Shown here one piece after another: positions 1-5,819 of a stretch of DNA of 8,850 nt (positions are counted from its first letter, which is position 1; every line of letters starts with the position of its first letter). The notes under the pieces were generated by a model. That model saw nothing but the letters and a program-made list of their open reading frames with translations, did no database searches and was not told the DNA's origin. The stretch comes from Candidatus Omnitrophota bacterium (GTDB taxonomy: Bacteria > Omnitrophota > Gorgyraeia > Gygaellales > Profunditerraquicolaceae). Where the stretch lies: the NCBI GenBank assembly GCA_016867095.1, contig VGKK01000040.1, forward strand, positions 1 through 8,850. The letters are read 5' to 3'. Both the position numbers and the translations under genes were made by a program.

Positions 1-875
1 GCGTGGTTAAGGCTGATGGCCTGGCTCAAGGTAAAGGCGTAATTGTGGCTAAAACTGTTGATGAAGCAAAAGAGGCAGTAACCCTGATGATGGAAAAAAG
101 AAGTTTTGGCCAGGCCGGCAATAAAGTGATTGTGGAAGAATGCCTGGAAGGCCAGGAAGCGTCCATCCTGGTAATTACGGATTCCCGGGAAGTCATCGCC
201 CTGGCTTCCAGCCAGGACCATAAGAGAATTTTTGACGGCGATAAAGGCTCGAATACCGGCGGCATGGGCGCTTATTCTCCGGCTCCGGTGGTAACGCGGG
301 AGTTGTTTAAAGAAGTTTTAGATAAGATAGTTTACCGGACAATAGATGGTTTAGCTAAAGACGGGATAGATTATACCGGAGTCTTGTATGCCGGCATAAT
401 GATTACTAAGGATGGGCCTAAGGCCTTGGAATTTAATGTGCGTTTTGGCGATCCGGAAACAGAGGCAATATTGCCGCGTTTAAAATCTGACCTGGTAGAG
501 ATAGCGCTGGCTGCCTCCGAGCAAAAATTATCACGCCTGCGCACTTTAGAGTGGGATAATCGCGCCTGTGTCTGCGTAGTTTGCGCCTCTGGCGGCTATC
601 CCGGCGACTATGGAAAAGGAAAGGAAATTTTTGGTTTAGAAGAAGCAGCAAAGATGCCAGATATTGTTGTTTTTCACGCGGGGACGAAAAAAGAGGACGG
701 AAAAATCTTGACCAATGGCGGAAGGGTTTTAGGCGTAACTGGCTTAGGCAATACCATAAAAGAGGCGATAGATAAAACCTATCAGGCAGTAGGAAAAATA
801 CATTTTGAAGGTATGCATTATCGTAAAGATATCGGCAGAAGAGCAATTGAGATAAGAAATGCTAAATTCAAATGA
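1..875 (+). CDS. purD: Phosphoribosylamine-glycine ligase (GARS), 5'-truncated
   Basis: This is the C-terminal part of PurD, which joins 5-phosphoribosylamine and glycine with ATP to give GAR, the second step of purine synthesis, in the cytosol. About 290 residues are present. The family is usually about 420-430 aa, so roughly 130 N-terminal residues lie before the window. The first full codon is GTG at 3, but it encodes Val inside the VVKADGLAQGKGV stretch of the ATP-grasp domain and is not a start. Visible ATP-grasp motifs (residues counted from base 3) are QDHKR...GDKGSNTGGMGAYSP at about 71-93 and the metal-binding LEFNVRFGDPETE at 142-154. The C-terminal RYRKDIGRRA-type segment (seen as HYRKDIGRRAIE) marks the normal end of the family. 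The last few codons and the stop fall in repeat-like AT-rich DNA. Identity is secure. Confidence 0.96.
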   Translation, partial: VVKADGLAQGKGVIVAKTVDEAKEAVTLMMEKRSFGQAGNKVIVEECLEGQEASILVITDSREVIALASSQDHKRIFDGDKGSNTGGMGAYSPAPVVTRELFKEVLDKIVYRTIDGLAKDGIDYTGVLYAGIMITKDGPKALEFNVRFGDPETEAILPRLKSDLVEIALAASEQKLSRLRTLEWDNRACVCVVCASGGYPGDYGKGKEIFGLEEAAKMPDIVVFHAGTKKEDGKILTNGGRVLGVTGLGNTIKEAIDKTYQAVGKIHFEGMHYRKDIGRRAIEIRNAKFK

Positions 876-1050
876 CAAATGGTTAAATTACAAATTCCAA
901 GCACCAAATTACAAACAAATTGCAATGACCAAAATTACAATGACCGAAACCGTTTTAGTCATTTGGTAATTGGGATTTGTTTGTGATTTGTAATTTGTGA
1001 TTTGGAATTTTTCCATTATTTTGTTATTTGTGCTTTGTCATTTGTCATTA
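871..1050. repeat. Long imperfect inverted repeat between purD and purE
   Basis: The purD-purE gap is filled by AT-rich DNA made of variants of ACAAAT/CAAATTAC on the left and of ATTTGT/GTAATTTG on the right. The two halves are imperfect reverse complements. AATGACAAATGG near 871 matches the end at 1039-1049, AAATTCC-type words near 890-900 match GGAATTT at 1004-1010, ACAAACAAAT at 911-920 matches ATTTGTTTGT at 975-984, and the apex lies near 950 between TGAC (941-944) and GTCA (958-961). The right arm carries some extra units. The purD stop codon lies inside the left end. No T-run follows, so it is not a standard terminator. It holds no convincing gene or promoter. It looks like a small palindromic or MITE-like dispersed element; I cannot show copies elsewhere from this window. 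Confidence 0.75.
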
Positions 1051-1054
1051 ACCC

Positions 1055-1059
1055 GGAGG
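1055..1059 (+). promoter_or_regulatory. Ribosome binding site of purE (GGAGG)
   Basis: GGAGG lies 5 nt before the ATG at 1065. It is the strongest Shine-Dalgarno sequence in the window and it decides the purE start. The in-frame ATG at 1002 lies within the inverted repeat, has no such site, and would add 21 residues that do not belong to the family. Confidence 0.85.
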
Positions 1060-1064
1060 TTTTT

Positions 1065-1550
1065 ATGGCAAAACTAATCAGTATAATTATGGGCAGCCAG
1101 TCGGACTTAGGGACAGTGCAGGAGGCAATAAATTTACTGAAGGAATTTAAGGCGGGGTTTGAAGTAAAGGTTTTATCCGCGCACCGCGCGCCCAGGGAAT
1201 TATCCGTCTATGTTGAGGCAGCGCAAAAAAAAGGGGCCAAGGTTTTTATCGCTGCTGCCGGAGGAGCCGCGGCCTTAGCCGGAGTGGTTGCCAGCCATAC
1301 CACCTTACCCGTCATCGGCATACCCATTGAAACTAAGAGCCTCAAGGGGTTAGATTCGTTATTATCCACCGTGCAGATGCCGGCGGGAATCCCTGTGGCC
1401 GCTATGGCGATTGGAAAAGCCGGGGCTAAAAACGCGGCTATCCTGGCATTGGAAATTTTAGGCATTACTGACAAGAGAATACAGGCAAGGCTCACCGCGC
1501 ATAAAAGGCAGATGAAAGCCAAGGTAATCCGGGCTAAAATCAAGTTATGA
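1065..1550 (+). CDS. purE: PurE, 5-(carboxyamino)imidazole ribonucleotide mutase or AIR carboxylase
   Basis: A 161-aa PurE that makes CAIR in purine synthesis. The GGAGG site at 1055 and the family N-terminus (MAKLISIIMGSQSDL) fix the start at 1065. Visible motifs are the nucleotide-binding MGSQSD at 9-14, SAHRAP with the catalytic His at residue 40 (E. coli H45), the GLDSLLSTVQMP stretch, and GKAGAKNAAILA near the C-terminus. The overall pattern is that of class I PurE (N5-CAIR mutase, working with PurK). One residue is odd: the GGAAHLPG motif of class I reads GGAAALAG, so residue 70 is Ala where E. coli has His75. From memory, class II AIR carboxylases also have Ala there (SNALSG), so the exact reaction is open. 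No purK is in view; purD lies just upstream. The stop overlaps the next ATG (ATGA), so translation is probably coupled. Confidence 0.95.
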   Translation: MAKLISIIMGSQSDLGTVQEAINLLKEFKAGFEVKVLSAHRAPRELSVYVEAAQKKGAKVFIAAAGGAAALAGVVASHTTLPVIGIPIETKSLKGLDSLLSTVQMPAGIPVAAMAIGKAGAKNAAILALEILGITDKRIQARLTAHKRQMKAKVIRAKIKL

Positions 1551-2605
1551 ATACCAAGATCATAAAAATAGATGCCCTAAATCTCAGCGAAGAAGCTCTC
1601 AAGGAACCGGCGGAAATAGTAGCAAAGGGCGGGTTAGTAATTATGCCCACGGAAACAGTCTACGGCATTGCCGCCAATATGTTAAATAAAGAGACCATCA
1701 GCCGGTTATACGCCATAAAACAGCGGCCACATGAAAAGCCTTTCTCCCTGCATATAGCTGAAAAGGCAAAGGTTGAACAGTTCGCTAAAGACATTCCGAT
1801 TTCGGCCTATAAACTGATGGATAAATTTTGGCCCGGGCCGTTGACGTTGATACTAAAAGCAAAAGATGAGGGCTCAGTGGGCATACGCATGCCGGACAAT
1901 GAAATTGCCTTAAAGCTCATTGCCCAGGCCAGAGTTCCTGTAGTTTGCCCCTCAGCTAACCTTTCGGGAAAGCCTGCGGCCGTAGATTTTCCCGCGGCAA
2001 TAGAAGACTTGCGCGGCCTGGTGGATTTGGCCATTGACTCCGGCAGCACGAAATTAAAAGCGGAATCTTCGGTGGTGGATTTAACTGTTGAGCCGCTGCG
2101 CATCTTGCGGGAGGGGGTGATAAAGAGAGAAGATATTGAGGCGGCAGCGAGAAAAAAGATCGTGCTTTTTATCTGCACGGGAAATTCCTGCCGTTCGGTA
2201 ATGGCCAAGGCTTTATTGGAGAAGAAAATGCGGGAAAAGGGCCGGGCTGACGTGGAAGTTTTATCCGCGGGCATAATGATGCTGGCGGGGATAGGCGCAA
2301 CCGAAGAAACTAGGGGGCTTTTAAGCCGGGAAGGCATAGATGTTTCCGGCCACCGCTCGCAAAGAGCGACTAAAGAGATGGTGAATAAGTCGGATATCAT
2401 CCTGGTGATGGAAAAACTGCACGAACAGAGAATCTTGGAATTGGCGCCGGCAGCAAAAAATAGGGTGTTTTTATTGAAGGAATTTGCTAAAATAAGCGAT
2501 AATGATATGGATATCGCTGACCCCATTGGCAGGACGTGGGAGTTTTACAGCCAGACCTTTGCCACCATTAAAGAAGCGATAGAAAGGATAAGCGCAATTT
2601 TATGA
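1547..2605 (+). CDS. Fusion of Sua5/TsaC (YrdC) domain with YwlE-like low-molecular-weight protein phosphatase
   Basis: A 352-aa two-domain protein. Residues about 10-200 form a YrdC/TsaC domain, which makes threonylcarbamoyl-AMP from Thr, bicarbonate and ATP for t6A37 of ANN-decoding tRNAs. Its motifs are MPTETVYGIAANM (33-45), the KQRPHEKPFSLHI nucleotide-binding stretch (58-70), VGIRMPD (111-117) and CPSANLSGKPAA (134-145). Residues about 204-352 form a low-molecular-weight phosphatase: the P-loop CTGNSCRS has nucleophile C210 and R216 (CX5R), and the general-acid D325-P326 lies near the end. The P-loop Ser214 sits where YwlE arginine phosphatase has Thr11. The same P-loop text occurs in arsenate reductase ArsC, but the later ArsC resolving cysteines are absent. 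The C-terminal Sua5 domain of long Sua5 proteins is also absent. The domains join directly at about residue 200 with no frameshift. ATGA overlaps occur at both ends (purE and rpiB). Domain calls are strong; the phosphatase substrate is unknown. Confidence 0.93.
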   Translation: MNTKIIKIDALNLSEEALKEPAEIVAKGGLVIMPTETVYGIAANMLNKETISRLYAIKQRPHEKPFSLHIAEKAKVEQFAKDIPISAYKLMDKFWPGPLTLILKAKDEGSVGIRMPDNEIALKLIAQARVPVVCPSANLSGKPAAVDFPAAIEDLRGLVDLAIDSGSTKLKAESSVVDLTVEPLRILREGVIKREDIEAAARKKIVLFICTGNSCRSVMAKALLEKKMREKGRADVEVLSAGIMMLAGIGATEETRGLLSREGIDVSGHRSQRATKEMVNKSDIILVMEKLHEQRILELAPAAKNRVFLLKEFAKISDNDMDIADPIGRTWEFYSQTFATIKEAIERISAIL

Positions 2606-3051
2606 AAAATTGTCTTCTTATTGCCGCCGACCACGGCGGTTTTGCGCTGAAAGAAAAATTAAAGCCTTATTTAGAAAAGGCCGGATTTAAGGTAAGGGAC
2701 TTGGGCACATATTCAAAAGAGTCGTGCGATTATCCCGAGTCCGCGTATAAGTTAGCGCGCCTGGTCTCCGGCGGGAAATATAAGCGGGGTATTTTAATCT
2801 GCAAAAGCGGCATCGGTAATTCTATTGTGGCTAACCGCCTGCCGCGGGTGCGCGCGGCGCTGTGTTATAACGCGCGGGCAGCCCGGCTTTCCCGCCTGCA
2901 CAATGACAGCAATGTTTTAGTCCTGGGTTCAATTTTTGTGAATGAAAAATTAGCCAAAAAGATTACCGCAACCTGGCTAAAGACTGAATTCTTAGGCGGC
3001 CGGCACTTGCGGCGGCTGAATCAGATAAAAAAGATAGAAAAGCAACTTTAG
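2602..3051 (+). CDS. rpiB: Ribose-5-phosphate isomerase B
   Basis: A 149-aa RpiB/LacAB-family enzyme interconverting ribulose 5-phosphate and ribose 5-phosphate, which feeds PRPP and nucleotide synthesis. Length is typical for the family. Motifs are the N-terminal AADHGGFALK with D10-H11, DYPE at 43-46, the active-site Cys67 in ILICKSGIGNSIVAN, and HNDSNVLVLG at 100-109, followed by the FLGGRHLRRL phosphate-binding segment. In E. coli and Bacillus the active-site loop reads CGTGIG; here it is CKSGIG, with Lys replacing the first Gly. The start overlaps the stop of the preceding gene (ATGA), and glyA follows after 13 nt. The gene pair next to sua5/phosphatase and glyA is a known neighbourhood in Bacillus (ywlF). 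Allose-6-phosphate isomerase is an alternative within the family, but the context favours the pentose role. Confidence 0.93.
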   Translation: MKNCLLIAADHGGFALKEKLKPYLEKAGFKVRDLGTYSKESCDYPESAYKLARLVSGGKYKRGILICKSGIGNSIVANRLPRVRAALCYNARAARLSRLHNDSNVLVLGSIFVNEKLAKKITATWLKTEFLGGRHLRRLNQIKKIEKQL

Positions 3052-3064
3052 GAGCTAAAAAAAG

Positions 3065-4318
3065 ATGGACTATATAAAAAATGTTGACCCGGAAATTTAC
3101 GCGGTAATCAAAAATGAGCTTAAAAGGCAGCAGGATAATTTAGAGCTCATCGCCTCGGAGAATTTTACTTCGGAGGCCGTTCTGGAGGCGCAAGGCTCGG
3201 TGCTGACCAATAAATATGCCGAAGGCTATCCCGGCGCGCGCTGGTATGGCGGGTGCGAGAATGTGGATGAGGCGGAAAAATTGGCCATTGAGCGGGCAAG
3301 GGAATTATTCGGCGCCGAGCATGTCAATGTCCAGGCCCATTCCGGCACCCAGGCCAATATGGCGGTGTATTTTGCGGCCTTAAATTTGCATGACAGGGTT
3401 TTGGCTATGGACTTGGCCTGCGGCGGCCATCTTACGCACGGCCACCCGCACAGCTTTTCCGGGATGTTTTATAACGTGCTCGGCTATGGAGTGGATAAAA
3501 AAAGCGAGGTTTTAGATTACGCGAAAATTTTAGAATTAGCCAAAAAGCATAAGCCCAGGCTTATTTTAGCCGGCGCCTCGGCGTACCCGAGAAAAATAGA
3601 TTTTAAAGAATTTCGCAAGATTTGCGATAAAGTCGGCGCTTACCTGTTTGTGGATATGGCGCATATCGCCGGCCTGGTTGCCGCGGGCATCCATCCCTCT
3701 CCGGTGCCTTACGCTGATTTTGTCACTTCCACTACCCATAAGACCTTAAGGGGCCCGCGCGGCGGCTTTGTGCTTTGCAAGAAGGAATTTGCCAAAAAAA
3801 TTGACGCCTTAATCTTTCCGGGCATTCAGGGCGGGCCGCTGATGCACGTGATTGCCGCCAAGGCAGTTGCCTTTAAAGAAGCGCAGGGAGTAAAATTCAG
3901 GAATTATCAACGCCAGATTGTGAAAAATTCCCGCGCCCTGGCCAGCGCCTTGGCGCAAAAAGACTTCCGCATTGTTTCCGGCGGCACAGATACGCACTTA
4001 ATGCTGGTGGATTTGGCGGCAAAGGGCATTACCGGCAAGGACGCCTCAAAGATATTGGGAGAAGTAGGCATTACCGTAAATAAAAATCTCATTCCTTTTG
4101 ACAAAAAGAGCCCGGCAACAACCAGCGGTATCCGCCTGGGGACAGCGGCGGTGACCACGCGGGGGATGAAGGAATTTCATATGCGCCAGATCGCCCAGTT
4201 TATCCACGAGGCGATTGAGTCCAGCGATGGCGCCGAGAAATTAAACCAGATTAAATCAAAAGTTTTAATTTTAACCCGCAGATTTTCTTTGTATCCCGGA
4301 CTTTTACAAGAAAAATGA
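3065..4318 (+). CDS. glyA: Serine hydroxymethyltransferase
   Basis: A 417-aa PLP enzyme converting serine plus tetrahydrofolate to glycine plus 5,10-methylene-THF. It matches the family length exactly. Motifs are LELIASENFTSEAVLEAQGS (26-45), NKYAEGYPGARWYGGCENVD (49-68), HSGTQANM (92-99), the PLP-contacting DMAHIAGL (197-204), and the Schiff-base Lys226 in TSTTHKTLRGPRGG. SGIRLGTAAVTTRGM with the substrate-carboxylate Arg lies near the C-terminus. AGGAG at 3050-3054, partly within the rpiB stop, is a good ribosome binding site 10 nt before the ATG. Its products serve purine synthesis (glycine for PurD, one-carbon units) and thymidylate synthesis, which suits the dCMP deaminase gene overlapping its 3' end by ATGA. 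I see nothing abnormal in it. Confidence 0.98.
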   Translation: MDYIKNVDPEIYAVIKNELKRQQDNLELIASENFTSEAVLEAQGSVLTNKYAEGYPGARWYGGCENVDEAEKLAIERARELFGAEHVNVQAHSGTQANMAVYFAALNLHDRVLAMDLACGGHLTHGHPHSFSGMFYNVLGYGVDKKSEVLDYAKILELAKKHKPRLILAGASAYPRKIDFKEFRKICDKVGAYLFVDMAHIAGLVAAGIHPSPVPYADFVTSTTHKTLRGPRGGFVLCKKEFAKKIDALIFPGIQGGPLMHVIAAKAVAFKEAQGVKFRNYQRQIVKNSRALASALAQKDFRIVSGGTDTHLMLVDLAAKGITGKDASKILGEVGITVNKNLIPFDKKSPATTSGIRLGTAAVTTRGMKEFHMRQIAQFIHEAIESSDGAEKLNQIKSKVLILTRRFSLYPGLLQEK

Positions 4319-4782
4319 AAAGACAACTTAAGAAGCAAAAGCGTCCCAGCTGGGATGAGTATTTTTTAGAGGTGGCCCATTTAGTCTGTAAGAGGGCTAC
4401 CTGTATGCGCCGCAGCGTAGGCGCGGTCCTGGTAAAAGATAAAAAGATTTTAGCCACCGGATATAACGGCGCGCCTTCGGGCCTGCGGCATTGCGAGGAT
4501 ATCGGCTGCCTGCGGGAAAGGTTAAGGATTCCTTCGGGAGAACGCCAGGAATTATGCCGCGGTTTGCACGCGGAGCAGAATGTATTGGTGCAGGCGGCCT
4601 TATACGGCATCAGCACCAAGGGCAGCACTCTTTATGTGACCAACCAGCCCTGCGTTATCTGCGCCAAGATGCTGATTAATGCCGGCATAAAAGAGATTGT
4701 GATTGCCGCCGGCTATCCGGATAAATTAGCCAGGGAATTCCTAAGGGAGGCAAAAATAAAAATAAGGAAATCAAAGATATAA
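4315..4782 (+). CDS. comEB: dCMP deaminase (ComEB family)
   Basis: A 155-aa zinc-dependent deoxycytidylate deaminase that turns dCMP into dUMP, the substrate of thymidylate synthase. The deaminase fold shows the first zinc ligand and catalytic Glu in HAEQN (His85, Glu87) and the other two Cys ligands in PCVICAKM (Cys113, Cys116). ATGYNGAPSGLRHCEDIGC (about 47-65) is the typical substrate-loop signature of dCMP deaminases. The N-terminal RPSWDEYFLEVAHLVCKRATC also fits the family. The start overlaps the glyA stop (ATGA), so the two are probably made from one message, and nrdR follows after 6 nt. The C-terminal tail of about 10 residues is Lys-rich and not conserved. Late competence protein ComEB is the same family; the enzymatic role is the supported one. 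Confidence 0.95.
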   Translation: MKRQLKKQKRPSWDEYFLEVAHLVCKRATCMRRSVGAVLVKDKKILATGYNGAPSGLRHCEDIGCLRERLRIPSGERQELCRGLHAEQNVLVQAALYGISTKGSTLYVTNQPCVICAKMLINAGIKEIVIAAGYPDKLAREFLREAKIKIRKSKI

Positions 4783-4788
4783 GGCTAG

Positions 4789-5265
4789 ATGAAGTGTCCA
4801 TATTGCGGCTATAAAGAGGATAAAGTGGTGGATTCGCGCTCTACGCAGGAGGAATCCGCTATCCGGCGCAGGCGCGAATGTTTGAAGTGCGGCAAGCGCT
4901 TTACCACTTATGAGTATATTGAAGAAGCCTCCCTGATGGTGATAAAAAAAGACGGCCGGCGCGAGCCTTTTGACCGCAAAAAGATATTAGGCGGCATTAT
5001 CAAGGCCTGCGAAAAAAGGCCGGTGAGTATGGAAAAAATGGAGGAGATTGCTACCGCGGTTGAGCGGGCAATCCAGAAAAAATCCGACCGGGAAGTGGCG
5101 GCATCAAGGGTCGGGGAGCTGGTGATGGAAAAATTAAAACAACTTGATGATGTGGCCTATGTCCGGTTTGCCTCGGTTTACCGGCAGTTTAAGGACGTGG
5201 GCCAATTTATGGTAGAATTAAAAGACATCCTTAACAAAGAGAAACAGCGCCGCTGTGCGAGGTGA
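4789..5265 (+). CDS. nrdR: Transcriptional repressor NrdR
   Basis: A 158-aa NrdR, the ATP/dATP-sensing repressor of ribonucleotide reductase genes. The N-terminal zinc ribbon is MKCPYCG...CLKCGKRF, with ligands Cys3, Cys6, Cys31 and Cys34, and it contains the conserved DSR and RRRRECLKCGKRFTTYEY DNA-binding segment. An ATP-cone domain follows from about residue 48 to 137 (VIKKDGRREPFDRKKI...YVRFASVYRQF). Length is normal. The ribosome binding site is weak (AAGG at 4781-4784, overlapping the upstream stop), which suggests translation follows from the dCMP deaminase gene 6 nt upstream. Its targets (nrd genes) are not in the window and I found no pair of NrdR boxes here. Placement with dCMP deaminase links two branches of dNTP supply. 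Confidence 0.97.
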   Translation: MKCPYCGYKEDKVVDSRSTQEESAIRRRRECLKCGKRFTTYEYIEEASLMVIKKDGRREPFDRKKILGGIIKACEKRPVSMEKMEEIATAVERAIQKKSDREVAASRVGELVMEKLKQLDDVAYVRFASVYRQFKDVGQFMVELKDILNKEKQRRCAR

Positions 5266-5266
5266 G

Positions 5267-5272
5267 AAAGGA
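5267..5272 (+). promoter_or_regulatory. Ribosome binding site deciding the start of the DUF151 gene
   Basis: AAAGGA lies 9 nt before the ATG at 5282. It supports that start over the upstream in-frame GTG at 5255, which overlaps the nrdR 3' end and has no ribosome binding site. Confidence 0.65.
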
Positions 5273-5281
5273 ATAGCTCCT

Positions 5282-5692
5282 ATGGTAGAAATGGAATTGA
5301 ATAAAATCGTCATTGATGAAAAAAGGCACGACCAGCTTATAGTCCTGAAAGAAAAAGACGGCAGCCGGATTCTGCCCATTGTCATCGGTTTAAGCGAGGC
5401 CTCGGCCATAAAATTAAAAATCAGCGGTTTTAATCCGCCCCGGCCCTTAACCCACGATTTATTGCATAACATGATTGAAAATTTAGAGTCTACTATTGAT
5501 AAAGTGGTGATTGATAAATTAGAGGAAAATACCTTCCACGCCAAGTTATTCTTAAAAACCCAGTCCGGCGAGACCAAAGTCATTGACGCCCGGCCTTCGG
5601 ATAGTATTGCCCTGGCAGTGCGCTCGCGCGCGCCGATATTCGTGGAAGACGAGGTCATCAAGCAGTCGGAAGTATTTAATAAAGAGAAATAA
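5282..5692 (+). CDS. Bifunctional nuclease family protein (DUF151/BFN domain)
   Basis: A 136-aa single-domain protein of the DUF151/bifunctional nuclease family, whose structural prototype is Thermotoga TM0160. The family signature runs through the whole protein: RILPIVIGLSEASAIKLKI near residues 28-46, RPLTHDLLHNMIENL at about 52-66, and VIDARPSDSIALAVRSRAPIFV at about 99-120. DNase/RNase activity has been reported for plant members; the role in bacteria is poorly defined, so nuclease activity here is inherited annotation. The start at 5282 is chosen because of the AAAGGA site at 5267; a GTG at 5255 would add nine residues. The gene lies 16 nt after nrdR and probably ends the dense gene train, because the next 127 nt are disturbed and hold a hairpin. 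Confidence 0.9.
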   Translation: MVEMELNKIVIDEKRHDQLIVLKEKDGSRILPIVIGLSEASAIKLKISGFNPPRPLTHDLLHNMIENLESTIDKVVIDKLEENTFHAKLFLKTQSGETKVIDARPSDSIALAVRSRAPIFVEDEVIKQSEVFNKEK

Positions 5693-5695
5693 TTC

Positions 5696-5740
5696 GCGCA
5701 ATAACTTACTCACACCTTTGTGTGTTCGTAAGTTATGCGC
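5696..5740. repeat. Strong hairpin/palindrome downstream of the DUF151 gene
   Basis: The left arm 5696-5715 (GCGCAATAACTTACTCACAC) pairs with the right arm 5720-5740 around a CTTT loop at 5716-5719. The outer stem pairs 5696-5700 with 5736-5740, a single A bulges at 5701, 5702-5709 pair with 5728-5735, a small internal loop follows (5710 against 5725-5727), and 5711-5715 pair with 5720-5724. That is 18 base pairs. No T-run follows on either strand, so it is not a classical intrinsic terminator. It may still stop transcription, protect the 3' end of the upstream message, or be a short dispersed palindromic element. Confidence 0.75.
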
Positions 5741-5747
5741 TCATTTA

Positions 5748-5801
5748 ATGAAAATAGGCGTACTTTCCGATGCTCACGATAACCTGCCCAAGGTGGAAAG
5801 G
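5748..5801 (+). pseudogene. Remnant of a metallophosphoesterase (YfcE/MJ0936-like) N-terminus
   Basis: ATG at 5748 opens a frame reading MKIGVLSDAHDNLPKV. This closely resembles the start of YfcE/MJ0936-type metallophosphoesterases (MKIGxxSDTHDN...), including the D-x-H metal-binding pair that begins the active site. After about 16-18 codons the resemblance stops and the frame passes without a stop codon into the CCA-enzyme gene. The rest of the phosphoesterase (GDH, GNHE/GNCD and C-terminal His motifs) is missing. It has no good ribosome binding site. I read it as the 5' scrap of a deleted gene; it might alternatively serve as a 24-residue N-terminal extension of the CCA enzyme. Confidence 0.6.
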
Positions 5802-5819
5802 CAAGATATTCAGGATATA

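Noticed and set aside
3..5. GTG at 3 as the start of purD
   Set aside because: It encodes a Val inside the ATP-grasp domain; the family has about 130 more residues upstream.
1002..1064. Upstream ATG at 1002 giving PurE 21 more residues
   Set aside because: The extension is translation of the inverted repeat, has no ribosome binding site, and does not resemble PurE; GGAGG before 1065 fixes the start.
876..1064. Riboswitch (for example purine) or promoter before purE
   Set aside because: The whole stretch is explained by the inverted repeat; I see no purine-riboswitch core and no convincing -35/-10 pair.
1807..2526. Minus-strand open frame of 239 codons opposite the Sua5-phosphatase gene
   Set aside because: It mirrors a well-supported gene, has low-complexity Ser-rich content and no recognisable domain or ribosome binding site; the same holds for the other antisense frames (for example 5218-5661, 6764-7162, 8126-8470).
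2165..2605. Arsenate reductase (ArsC) identity for the phosphatase domain
   Set aside because: The P-loop text matches ArsC, but the later resolving cysteines are absent and the VMEKLHEQRI...VFLLKEFA segment is of the YwlE type.
5255..5281. GTG at 5255 as the start of the DUF151 gene
   Set aside because: It lies inside nrdR without a ribosome binding site, while ATG 5282 has AAAGGA 9 nt upstream and gives the family N-terminus.
5696..5740. Intrinsic terminator
   Set aside because: The hairpin is strong, but neither strand has a T-run after it.
5583..5747. ATG at 5583 as the start of the CCA enzyme
   Set aside because: The added residues are an out-of-frame reading of the DUF151 gene and of the hairpin; they have no similarity to the family.
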